Assembly: GCA_023395575.1 (NCBI GenBank) | Contig: JAEWZA010000036.1 | Span: forward strand, 1 to 10,909 | Length of the DNA: 10,909 bases | Origin: Bacillota bacterium | GTDB lineage: Bacteria; Bacillota; Clostridia; Acetivibrionales; DSM-1351 | Direction of reading: 5' to 3' | Shown here: piece after piece, positions 1-6,773 of the stretch | Layout of the letters: the number at the start of each line of letters is the position of its first letter | How positions within the stretch are numbered: the stretch's first letter is position 1 | The notes under the pieces: generated by a model | What the model was told of the DNA's origin: nothing | Databases searched by the model: none | What the model saw: the letters and a program-made list of their open reading frames with translations, nothing else | Translations under genes and position numbers: made by a program

Positions 1-23
1 CATATAGATAGACTATTATTATG

Positions 24-49
24 AAAGTCGAGCTAATTTAACTCGCTTT
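24..49. other. Short inverted repeat near the left edge
   Basis: AAAG-T-CGAG (24-32) can pair with CTCGCTTT (42-49) with one bulged base; the intervening TAA/TTA also pair. It is a small hairpin or dyad in otherwise featureless AT-rich DNA (1-172), where I see no gene. Neither flank has a clear T-run. What it belongs to lies outside the window or is unknown. Confidence 0.25.
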
Positions 50-172
50 AATAATTCATTTTGAAAGAAATTTGCAGAGAAGATACTTATAATTGCACAC
101 CAGTAATTTTTAGATAAAATAGAATACTCTGTTAAAGAAATTTGTTTGAATTTGTTGGTAAAGAAAGTTTAA

Positions 173-215
173 TTTTACCGCGAAAACTTACACGTTGTAA
201 GCTTTAGCGGTAAAA
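173..215. terminator. Strong hairpin just past the permease stop
   Basis: TTTTACCGC (173-181) pairs with GCGGTAAAA (207-215), and CTTAC (187-191) pairs with GTAAG (197-201) around an ACGTT loop; three A-T pairs connect them. That gives about 17 pairs in 43 bases, only 6 bases after the ABC permease stop codon. Neither strand has a long T-run after the stem beyond the A/T pairs at its base. It is a plausible transcript end or RNA-stabilising hairpin, possibly bidirectional, rather than a textbook terminator. Confidence 0.5.
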
Positions 216-221
216 ATGAAA

Positions 222-1811
222 TCACTCTATATTTAAAATCTGCTTTCTATTATTTCTGGCATATAGAAATCCGGTAACTGCAGATAGAATAAGAAGTATA
301 GCCCCCATTATAAAATTCACAGACACATTTTTTATAGTAAACAAAGCAATTATTGGTAACAAAATACTTATAAAGCTAACCAGCATAGTCACAATTCCAG
401 AAGCACTTTGTTTTACTACAGTGACCTCATTATCCCACTTCATAACTGGAAAAGCTAGATTAACCGTAATTCCTGCAACTGATGAAAAAAGAATATATGC
501 AGCAGGAATCAGGACTATCCATACTCCTCCTATAAAGTTAGGCTTTACTGCTAAAATACTCAAAATCACCGCAATTATATAACACGGAAATGCTATAATA
601 AGATTTACGAGAATTTTACTGTCAAATATATCCTTGCTTTTAACCGGGATTGTTTTTGCAATCCACCATTGTTTTCCTTCCATTGAAATAGAAGCTGCCG
701 TTGTGGGCATAATTGATCCCATTGCTCCTATAACAACAGGTAATGCCTTTTCTACTATACCAGGGAGCTCCATTGAAACCTCCAATTTTTCTGGTCCCAA
801 AATAAGCAGAGCAACAGCTGCTACCACCATAAGTAAATAACCAATTAACGTATTTGAAACATATACACTGGAGGCAAAATACCTTTTTAGCTCCCTATAA
901 AATAGTGCTTTTACTGGGGATGCCATTTTAAGCTCACGTATTGTATAGTTGTTTTTAGCTGAGCTTGCGTTAAGTGCCGAACATATGACAGTAAAGTAAC
1001 GCTGTAGTATAAAAATTGTAAGGGTGAATATCCCAACCGATGTTATAAGTAAAAGCAGAAAATAACCTATATCCGCATTTACAGCAGCCTGACCAAACCA
1101 TGTAGCTGGAGGGTATATGGTTCGAATTTGTGTTGAAATAAGCGAAGCATAATTCTTTAATACTTCTTCACTTAAACTTTCAAATTTATCTCCTGACAAT
1201 GAGCTAAAAAGGATAACTCCCATTGCAAACAAAATAGTTAATAGCGCACTCATCAAGCTTTTATGCTTCATACGAGAACTGACTGCTGTAATTCCAGCCC
1301 CTATAGCTGTTGCAAGGGTTATTGGCAGAAGAGGCAAAAATAGAGTTCCTATCACGCTTAAAATATAGAACATAATACTTGGAGTCTCAAAAATTCCATA
1401 GAAAATAATTCCCGGAATCATAATTAAAAAGCTCAATATCAAGTTTGTTATATACATTGTTAAAAAACGGCTAAGTACTATAGCTACCCTTGATACAGGA
1501 AGTGAAATTAATATTTCATAATTATTCATTTGAAAAATCACACTTCCAGCTTTAAAAAACGAGAAAAAAAGGATAACTGAGCTTATAACTACAAACAAGT
1601 ATTCTGGTATAATCCTTGCCATTCCAAGTGTTGATAGTCCTACACACAGAGCTGAAACATAAGATAGCAGCATAATAATTAAAAACACCCAAATTAACGC
1701 CATTCCTATCCAACGTTTTTTCACCTTTTTGTCCTTGCTATATCGAAATTCATTAAATCCAAATAAATTATAGAGTTGAACTGTTGTCAGCTGACGAATT
1801 TGTCTGAGCAT
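222..1811 (-). CDS. ABC-2 type exporter, membrane permease subunit
   Basis: Polytopic membrane protein of 529 residues and the membrane half of the exporter whose ATPase is encoded just upstream. I count about twelve hydrophobic stretches: five or six in the N-terminal 205 residues, one near 255-275, and a second cluster from about 325 to the C terminus, with charged loops between. That is the layout of the large clostridial 'putative ABC exporter' permeases, which carry both membrane halves in one chain. No periplasmic-type binding domain or signal peptide is visible. Start choice: the longest frame begins with TTG at 1817, only 2-3 bases after the GGAGGTGG ribosome binding site. ATG at 1811, two codons in, lies 9 bases after GGAGG and is preferred. 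The reading frame overlaps the end of the ATPase gene by 44 bases, which suggests translational coupling. The substrate cannot be told from sequence; peptides, antibiotics or lipids are typical of such pairs. Family is fairly sure, cargo unknown. Confidence 0.85.
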   Translation of the reverse strand: MLRQIRQLTTVQLYNLFGFNEFRYSKDKKVKKRWIGMALIWVFLIIMLLSYVSALCVGLSTLGMARIIPEYLFVVISSVILFFSFFKAGSVIFQMNNYEILISLPVSRVAIVLSRFLTMYITNLILSFLIMIPGIIFYGIFETPSIMFYILSVIGTLFLPLLPITLATAIGAGITAVSSRMKHKSLMSALLTILFAMGVILFSSLSGDKFESLSEEVLKNYASLISTQIRTIYPPATWFGQAAVNADIGYFLLLLITSVGIFTLTIFILQRYFTVICSALNASSAKNNYTIRELKMASPVKALFYRELKRYFASSVYVSNTLIGYLLMVVAAVALLILGPEKLEVSMELPGIVEKALPVVIGAMGSIMPTTAASISMEGKQWWIAKTIPVKSKDIFDSKILVNLIIAFPCYIIAVILSILAVKPNFIGGVWIVLIPAAYILFSSVAGITVNLAFPVMKWDNEVTVVKQSASGIVTMLVSFISILLPIIALFTIKNVSVNFIMGAILLILSAVTGFLYARNNRKQILNIE

Positions 1812-2517
1812 TTCCAACCACCTCCATAAATACTTCTTCTAAGGATTTGCCACCAGTTAATTTATCAGTTTCACCAGACACAATTAATTTACCTTCCTTG
1901 ATAATAGCTACCTTGTTGCAGAGCTTTTCTGCCACATCAAGCACATGAGTTGAAAAGAAAATAGCCACGCCATTTTTACACATTTCATTCATAATTTTTT
2001 TTAGGGTTACAATTGCCTCAGGGTCAAGTCCTACAAAGGGCTCATCTAGAATGAGCAGTTTTGGCTTGTGTATTAGTGCACCAATAATTGCAAGCTTCTG
2101 CTTCATACCGTGTGAATAAGTGGAAATAAGATCTCCTAATGCCTTTGTCATATTTAGATCAGCAGCATAAGCATAAATTGAACTTTCACGTTCTTCTTTA
2201 CTTATTTTAAAGACATCTGCCATAAAATTTAGATACTGAATACCTGTAAGATACTCATATAAATCCGGATTATCAGGAATATAGGCAAACTTGGATTTAC
2301 AAAGCATGGGCTCTTTTTTTATAGAAACACCGTCTATTAATATATCACCCTCATTAAAGTCGATAATACCTACAATTGATTTGATAGTAGTTGTCTTTCC
2401 TGCTCCATTATGTCCAATAAAGCCGTAGATGTCTCCTGCCTCAACCTCTAACGACAGGTTAGAAACAGCTATTTTACCGCCCTTATAAATCTTTGTGAGA
2501 TTTTGAATACTAAGCAT
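1768..2517 (-). CDS. ABC exporter ATP-binding subunit (BcrA/DrrA-like type)
   Basis: Cytoplasmic ATPase of 249 residues, the usual length for one nucleotide-binding domain of an ABC-2 exporter; it would act as a dimer driving the permease encoded next. Visible motifs: Walker A GHNGAGKTT (residues 35-43), a signature loop YSHGMKQKL (134-142, in place of LSGGQ, as is common in this subfamily), Walker B LLILDEP (154-160) with catalytic Glu159, D-loop GLDP (163-166), and the H-loop histidine 191 in STHVLD. At the Q-loop position the chain reads YIPDNPDLY, with Asp where many ABC proteins have Gln. The ATG start sits five bases after a GGAGGTC ribosome binding site. It is the first gene of a two-gene leftward operon. 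No adjacent GntR-type regulator, which often accompanies such exporters, is in the window. Confidence 0.93.
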   Translation of the reverse strand: MLSIQNLTKIYKGGKIAVSNLSLEVEAGDIYGFIGHNGAGKTTTIKSIVGIIDFNEGDILIDGVSIKKEPMLCKSKFAYIPDNPDLYEYLTGIQYLNFMADVFKISKEERESSIYAYAADLNMTKALGDLISTYSHGMKQKLAIIGALIHKPKLLILDEPFVGLDPEAIVTLKKIMNEMCKNGVAIFFSTHVLDVAEKLCNKVAIIKEGKLIVSGETDKLTGGKSLEEVFMEVVGNAQTNSSADNSSTL

Positions 2518-2565
2518 ATAAGACCTCCGATTTTCATTATTTTCCAGTTCATGCTTGCTTTTTGT

Positions 2566-2576
2566 ATTATATTATA
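2566..2576 (-). promoter_or_regulatory. Candidate -10 region of the ABC operon
   Basis: On the minus strand two overlapping perfect TATAAT hexamers (2571-2576 and 2566-2571) lie about 50-60 bases before the ATPase ATG. The nearest -35-like hexamer, TTGGAT, is 20 bases away, which is longer than optimal, so the call rests on the -10 boxes and their position. Confidence 0.3.
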
Positions 2577-2696
2577 GTCCAAAATAATGAATTATTATCC
2601 AAACCATAGGATTATTATATCAAAGTTAGAAATAAAGTGCAGGGGGGTATAAATAATTAAAATCAACAAATCTACCCATCGCTAAATAGAAAGGAA

Positions 2697-2721
2697 GACG
2701 GTCATCATATAGTCAACCGCC
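2697..2721 (-). terminator. Weak hairpin after the 152-residue protein gene
   Basis: On the minus strand GGCGGT pairs with ACCGTC (six pairs, one of them G-U), 18 bases past the stop codon and between this gene and the ABC operon. It is followed only by a mixed T-rich tail (TTCCTTTCT), so termination may be inefficient. No other terminator is seen before the ABC genes. Confidence 0.35.
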
Positions 2722-2738
2722 ATTTTAGTTTTCAATAA

Positions 2739-3197
2739 TTACTGCACTTCATATACTGTAATAAACAACTCCCCGTCATCTTCCTCGAAAATCTCTACCT
2801 TTATTTGCTTTCTTGGATACATATTTTTAAAACTCATCTCCCAAAAGAATTGAAGAACTTTTCCAAGAGTCTTTATCTTTTCATCCTCATTCTCAGTATA
2901 CTCATTGTTGATGTGAAAGAAATCCCTCAACTGATAAAGATTCATCATTTTCTCAACACTGGTTTTATTACAATTGCATGCCTTCTTCCATGATTCAAAA
3001 AGCTCTTTTGAAAACTTATCTTTCAAGAGAAAATAACCTTCAACACTAACTATCTCTGGTGAGAAAAACTTTGCAAATGCTAGGGCTGTATCCAAATTGA
3101 CTTTCATATTTACAAAGTTCCACCACGAGAAATTGTATGGATTTGCATTTTTCCATTCTATATATTCTTCAATTAATTTATCATCAAATAATTCCAA
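2739..3197 (-). CDS. Uncharacterised 152-residue protein, possible RHS-associated immunity protein
   Basis: I do not recognise the family. The product is a soluble-looking, aromatic-rich protein (several Trp, Tyr and Phe, including an FSWWNF stretch near residues 23-28) with a Glu/Asp-rich C terminus, no signal peptide and no membrane segment. The start is TTG at 3197, supported by a strong GAGGTGAG ribosome binding site about 6-8 bases upstream. That site overlaps the stop codon of the YD-repeat fragment, so the two genes were built as a translationally coupled pair. Small acidic proteins directly behind an RHS/YD-repeat gene are most often immunity proteins against that gene's C-terminal toxin. 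On position alone this is the best guess, but no known immunity domain is evident. The frame is intact although its upstream partner is truncated, so it may be an orphan immunity gene. A small hairpin lies just downstream. Real gene: likely. Function: weak inference. Confidence 0.7.
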   Translation of the reverse strand: MELFDDKLIEEYIEWKNANPYNFSWWNFVNMKVNLDTALAFAKFFSPEIVSVEGYFLLKDKFSKELFESWKKACNCNKTSVEKMMNLYQLRDFFHINNEYTENEDEKIKTLGKVLQFFWEMSFKNMYPRKQIKVEIFEEDDGELFITVYEVQ

Positions 3198-3209
3198 TTT
3201 TTACTCACC

Positions 3210-3644
3210 TCACTTTGGTTGTTTTGGAAGTTCATTAGGTTCAGCTGCTGGTCTTATGTTGTAGCCATTTTGGAATGACTCCCCTGTTTTAGGATTAATA
3301 TTGAATTTAAGTTCTTTTACGTTCGGTCTAAGTATATCATCTGTCCACAATAAGCCATTGTCATAATAAGTGTATTCTTCAATAGCTATATCCTTTGTGC
3401 CATCATTGTATATAACGTTTTCCCTTGCACCATTGTCATAGTAGTTATAAGTTGTGGTTTTTCCATCTGCCGTTACAGTTTTCAGCCTTCCAGCTCTGTC
3501 AAAGACTTTAATTGTTACATTACCCTTTGGGTCTGTTGTGACTTCCTTGTAACAACCCTCGTCCATACCTGAAATTATATCATAGTCAAAGGTAGTTATC
3601 CCAATATTTGGTACTGTTTTTGTCAATACTCTGCCCAGCTCATG
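3210..3644 (-). pseudogene. 5'-truncated RHS/YD-repeat protein fragment
   Basis: The fragment encodes the degenerate YD-repeat pattern of RHS and wall-associated proteins: DPKGNVTIKVFDRAGRLKTV, then TTYNYYDNGAR, then EEYTYYDNGLL. The translation that can start at TTG 3626 is 138 residues. YD-like sequence (H-E-L-G-R-V-L-T) continues upstream in frame to about 3644 and then meets a TGA at 3645-3647. The repeat homology is therefore cut in mid-motif, and no convincing ribosome binding site precedes the TTG. RHS proteins are normally over a thousand residues, so this is only the tail end. It also lacks the conserved core motif that usually precedes the variable toxin tip. The last 40 or so residues (ending in a Pro/Asn/Glu-rich stretch) match no toxin domain I know. 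The truncation point lies about 40 bases from an IS3-end-like hairpin. Best read as a remnant of a polymorphic toxin or surface YD protein; expression is doubtful. Confidence 0.75.
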
Positions 3645-3680
3645 TCAATAAATATCTAATTTACTATAAACTCCATAAAA

Positions 3681-3731
3681 AACCGACCACCAAATTGCTA
3701 GATTTTTAGTTCTAACTTATTGGGGTCGGTT
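3681..3731 (-). terminator. Intrinsic terminator-like hairpin downstream of GH3, with IS3-end resemblance
   Basis: AACCGACC (3681-3688) pairs perfectly with GGTCGGTT (3724-3731); CCAA/TTGG extends the stem past a single bulged base. On the minus strand the hairpin is followed by six T residues (3682-3677), the form of a Rho-independent terminator about 150 bases after the GH3 stop. The loop is long, about 25 bases. Read leftward from 3733 the sequence begins TGAACCGACCCC, which resembles the ends of IS3-family elements, so it may be a leftover insertion-sequence end acting as a terminator. Confidence 0.55.
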
Positions 3732-3877
3732 CATACTATATAGGTTCCATTATATTGGTGGGGTAAAATTATCAATGGTTTGTTGACGAAATAATAGATT
3801 TTAATGTGTTAAGTTTAAGTTATTTATTGTAATCAACATATACTCATTAAGTGCTTTTAAATTAACCCTTGCTACCT

Positions 3878-6025
3878 CTAATAACTATATTCCTGCTTCA
3901 ATTCTATTTCGCTTTTCAAGCGAATATCTCTAGATGAACTTCCCACTCGAATTTCATAATTTCCTTCTTCTGTGAGAAATTGCTTTTTATCTGTATTATA
4001 ATAGCCAAATGCAGTTTTATCCAGCACAAGCGTAACATTTTCTTTTTGCCTCGGCTCCAATGCAATTTTTATATATTGCCTTAATTCCTGTACAGGACGT
4101 TCCACAGCAGAATTTTTGTAGGCTACATATAATTGTGCCGTCTCCAGACCGACACAGCTACCGTTATTAGTAACCTCAAATTTTACACTTATTTTTACAT
4201 CCTCTGTTTCTTCTACTTCCAAGGATATATTATTATAATCAAAGGTGGTATAGGACAGTCCATGCCCAAAGCAAAACTCTGGCTCTATTTTATAGGTATC
4301 ATAATAACGATAGCCTACAAATATACCTTCACTATATGAAACGGTCTTTCCTCCGGGAAATTCACCGAGCGAATAAGCGGAACAGTCACAAAGTTTTTTG
4401 GGAAAGGTCATTGGAAGCTTACCGCTTGGATTAATCTCCCCAAGCAATACTTCTGCCAATGCAGTTCCACCTTCCATTCCTCCATACCAGCACCATACCA
4501 CTGCTTTTGCAGTTTGAAGCCATTCACCCATTTCAACCGGTGAACCTGCCATCATAACTACAACAGTATTAGGATTTACCTTTAGGACTTCTTTAATCAA
4601 TGTATCCTGCTCAAATGGAAGCTTCATATCCTTGCGGTCAAGACCTTCAGAGTCATAATCATGATTAAGACCACCAACTATAATTACCTCATCTGTAGCT
4701 TTTGCTAAAGCTACTGCTTCCTCCAAAAGCTTTTGCCTCTTGGCTTTTATATCAGCATCAATTGCTTCTGTCCTTCTAGCCTGTACAACATCTTCTAAAC
4801 TGGTTTCCTGCCAGTTAATATCATTTTCATCCTTTTTGGGCTCCACATAATAGCCTTTTGCATAAATTATCTCTGTATTGCCTCCAAGCTTCATTTTTAA
4901 TCCCAATAACGGAGAAATTTCATACAGTGCTTTAATTTCAGCACTTCCTCCACCATTAGAATGGATTCTATCCGCATTGTCACCAATTACCAGTAATTTT
5001 TTAAGCTTACTTTCCTGCAATGGAAGCCTGTTATCCTCATTCTTTAATAAAACAACAGACTCTCTTGCCACATCAAGAATATCCCTTCTATGCTCGGGAG
5101 TATTATATGCTCCCTTACACCTTGACGTTCCAAACATTTTAAGCTTATACATCATGCGAAGTATTCTTCTTACTTTCTCATCAATCAGCTTTTCCTCTAT
5201 TTCACCTTTTAAAATTAACTCCTTCAGCGGCTCTGCCATATAGTACTGGTCGAAATTATTTGCTACTGACATTTCTATATCCAGTCCGCTTTCTGCCGCC
5301 GCTTTTGTGTTATGAACGGCTCCCCAGTCTGATATAACACAACCATCATATTTCCATTCTTCCTTTAAAATTGTGTTTAGCAGATATTTGCTTTGGCAGC
5401 AATGTTCACCTCTTAGCAGGTTATAAGCACCCATCAGTGAATAGCTGTCGGCTTCGCATACAGCAGCTTTAAATGCTGGCAGATAAATTTCATTTAATGT
5501 GCGGTCATCCACTAGTACCTCTACCCAAAGACGTTCGGTTTCTTGATTGTTTACGGCAAAATGCTTTACACAGGCAGCTACATCTGATTTTTGAATACCT
5601 TTAATTAATAGAACTGCCGTTTTTGCTGTTAAGTATGGATCTTCGCTCATATACTCAAAGTTTCTCCCGCAGGCAGGACTTCTCATAATATTAACACCCG
5701 GTGCCAAGATAACATCCTTTCCCCGGCCTCTAGCTTCCTCTCCAAGCACTACTCCTAGCTTGTACGCCAAAGCTCTGTTCCAAGTGGCAGCCAAAGCACT
5801 GTTACAGGGAAGATATGATACAAAATCATCGGAATGTCCGATTACCTTCCAGCAATCATCTTCAAATTCAAAACGCACACCCATAGGCCCATCTGATAAT
5901 TTCAACGACGGTATTCCCAAGCGTTCAACCGCTCCAGTTCTGAATAATCCATTTCCATGAATCATCGAAATCTTTTCATCTAAAGTCAGTTGTTCCAACA
6001 ATTTCTCTATTTCTGTCTCAAACAT
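3878..6025 (-). CDS. Glycoside hydrolase family 3, beta-glucosidase/beta-xylosidase-like
   Basis: A 715-residue retaining glycosidase removing terminal beta-linked sugars, probably glucose, from oligosaccharides in the cytoplasm; there is no signal peptide. Domain order is classical GH3. The N-terminal TIM barrel (about residues 30-300) holds the D-G-P-x-G-x-R motif at 45-51, G-R-N-F-E at 120-124, K-H-F at 154-156 and the nucleophile Asp233 in V-I-S-D-W. The alpha/beta sandwich (about 315-560) holds the loop DYDSEGLDR, where Glu460 is the expected acid/base. A C-terminal Fn3-like domain follows (about 625-700, with the typical V-E-R-P-V-Q-E-L-R motif). There is no PA14 insertion. ATG at 6025 gives the normal family N terminus, but it has only a weak ribosome binding site; a near-perfect one lies 58 bases further up and does not fit this start. 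A terminator-like hairpin is about 150 bases downstream. Lying next to an alpha-xylosidase, xyloglucan oligosaccharides are the likely substrate. Beta-xylosidase activity cannot be excluded from sequence. Confidence 0.93.
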   Translation of the reverse strand: MFETEIEKLLEQLTLDEKISMIHGNGLFRTGAVERLGIPSLKLSDGPMGVRFEFEDDCWKVIGHSDDFVSYLPCNSALAATWNRALAYKLGVVLGEEARGRGKDVILAPGVNIMRSPACGRNFEYMSEDPYLTAKTAVLLIKGIQKSDVAACVKHFAVNNQETERLWVEVLVDDRTLNEIYLPAFKAAVCEADSYSLMGAYNLLRGEHCCQSKYLLNTILKEEWKYDGCVISDWGAVHNTKAAAESGLDIEMSVANNFDQYYMAEPLKELILKGEIEEKLIDEKVRRILRMMYKLKMFGTSRCKGAYNTPEHRRDILDVARESVVLLKNEDNRLPLQESKLKKLLVIGDNADRIHSNGGGSAEIKALYEISPLLGLKMKLGGNTEIIYAKGYYVEPKKDENDINWQETSLEDVVQARRTEAIDADIKAKRQKLLEEAVALAKATDEVIIVGGLNHDYDSEGLDRKDMKLPFEQDTLIKEVLKVNPNTVVVMMAGSPVEMGEWLQTAKAVVWCWYGGMEGGTALAEVLLGEINPSGKLPMTFPKKLCDCSAYSLGEFPGGKTVSYSEGIFVGYRYYDTYKIEPEFCFGHGLSYTTFDYNNISLEVEETEDVKISVKFEVTNNGSCVGLETAQLYVAYKNSAVERPVQELRQYIKIALEPRQKENVTLVLDKTAFGYYNTDKKQFLTEEGNYEIRVGSSSRDIRLKSEIELKQEYSY

Positions 6026-6083
6026 ATCTATGTCCAGATCTCACATTTTACACAAAACAACATAATAAATGCAAGAGACTGGG

Positions 6084-6093
6084 CACCTCCTTT
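6084..6093 (-). promoter_or_regulatory. Orphan near-perfect Shine-Dalgarno sequence
   Basis: Read leftward, AAAGGAGGTG is an almost complete complement of the 16S rRNA 3' end, yet it lies 58 bases before the GH3 ATG and cannot serve it. The only start at a normal distance is a TTG 11 bases after GGAGG, opening an eight-codon frame (L-H-L-L-C-C-F-V) that ends at TAA well before the GH3 gene. It is either a short leader peptide or the relic of a lost upstream gene start. The GH3 ATG itself has only a weak GGA. Confidence 0.4.
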
Positions 6094-6100
6094 AAAAAAG

Positions 6101-6118
6101 TATGCTTACGTTAACATA
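6101..6118. promoter_or_regulatory. LacI-family operator-like palindrome upstream of GH3
   Basis: TATGCTTACGTTAACATA is an 18-bp imperfect palindrome (14 of 18 positions symmetric) centred on CG, with the TG...CG...CA spacing typical of LacI/GalR-family operators. It departs from a strict CcpA cre consensus at one key position, so a local sugar repressor is as likely as CcpA. It lies 76 bases upstream of the GH3 ATG. A possible leftward promoter straddles it: a TTGAAT -35 at 6123-6128 and a CATACT -10 at 6099-6104 (18-base spacer). Both boxes are only 4/6 matches. If real, the operator would block that promoter directly. Confidence 0.45.
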
Positions 6119-6268
6119 TCGTATTCAATTAGGCTAATTCACTCGTTGTCCTAATATATTATGAACTAAGTTCGTAGGTAAAATTACTTATAGCATATTA
6201 CTGGTACGCGATTACAGCTAAGATAAATGGTGTACTAAGTTAAAGTGAATAGTTAATTCTACCATGAG
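6119..6268. other. AT-rich non-coding stretch upstream of the GH3 regulatory region
   Basis: No gene, RNA or mobile-element sequence recognised. ACTAAGTT occurs twice in direct orientation (6165-6172 and 6234-6241), and the first copy is part of the small palindrome GAACTAAGTTC. Both may be chance in this composition. If the GH3 gene has its own promoter further upstream than the operator-like site, it would lie here. Confidence 0.3.
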
Positions 6269-6599
6269 CTGTTGCAAAACAAAAATTAATTTATATCAAC
6301 ATTAAATTGCTTAAATAGTACTCCCGTGTAATATATATCTATTGCTTGCTCCCGAAATTGACACTGAAATAATTGCGGTGCAGAACAAGTACTTCCGCCG
6401 ACCGTATAGCACTCAACATCCTGTCTCGGGTCAATACTCACAGCTACTGACTTCCGCTGTGTCGTCTACAATACTTGTTCTTTACCTATTATTTCTAGCA
6501 TCAATTTCTAATCAAGCTTCGCAACTAGATATATATTGCACTCGCGTACTATTTCTTACAATAAGTTATCGGCATTGAGATAGTTTTAATTTGCAACAG
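6269..6599. mobile_element. MITE-like element of about 331 bp
   Basis: The ends are perfect 10-bp terminal inverted repeats, CTGTTGCAAA at 6269-6278 and its complement at 6590-6599. The arms continue as a long imperfect inverted repeat: AAATAGTAC (6313-6321) pairs with 6546-6554, AATATATATCT (6330-6340) with 6527-6537, and AGAACAAGTA (6382-6391) with 6472-6481. The whole unit could fold into one long interrupted hairpin centred near 6430. No transposase is encoded; the 78-codon open frame inside it on the plus strand has no family resemblance or ribosome binding site. The right end extended to 14 bp reads GGGACTGTTGCAAA, close to the IS26-type (IS6 family) end as I remember it, but other families have similar ends. 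No target-site duplication is visible, so the insertion is old or decayed. It separates the GH31 and GH3 genes. Confidence 0.7.
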
Positions 6600-6773
6600 T
6601 CCCTAGAAAGAATGCATCATAGATGCTAAAATGTGGTATTTAACTATTATGGACCAATACAAATTCAACAAATTCTTGGTAGTAACCCATTTATCATATT
6701 TTGTATGGAAGTACCAGTAAACCAGTACTATAATTTTTCCCTGCAAAATTCATAAAATATTTAGCACAATGTA
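6600..6773. other. Gap between GH31 stop and the MITE-like element
   Basis: No coding frame seen. Two small hairpins are present. GCATC-TAT-GATGC on the minus strand (6614-6626) is followed by ATTCTTTCT, a weak terminator candidate for GH31. AGTAC/GTACT (about 6710-6729) has a short loop and no T-run. Neither is strong, so read-through from GH31 towards GH3 is possible. Confidence 0.3.

Noticed and set aside
3642..3644. ATG at 3646 reading leftward as a start for the YD-repeat fragment
   Set aside because: That ATG is in a different frame and reaches a stop after six codons; the repeat frame passes through CAT at 3642-3644 and is preceded by TGA.
4878..5960. Plus-strand open frames opposite the GH3 gene
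   Set aside because: They are antisense to conserved GH3 domains, with low-complexity translations and no ribosome binding sites.
6101..6118. Calling the palindrome a CcpA cre site
   Set aside because: One key position of the cre consensus does not match; a generic LacI-family operator is as much as the sequence supports.
6342..6578. 78-codon plus-strand open frame inside the gap between GH31 and GH3
   Set aside because: It lies wholly within the MITE-like inverted-repeat element, has no ribosome binding site and resembles no protein family; the frame is probably chance.
6257..6611. 8-bp target-site duplication expected for an IS6-type element
   Set aside because: The flanks outside the 14-bp ends (TTCTACCA on the left, TAGAAAGA on the right) do not match, so no duplication is claimed and the family assignment stays open.
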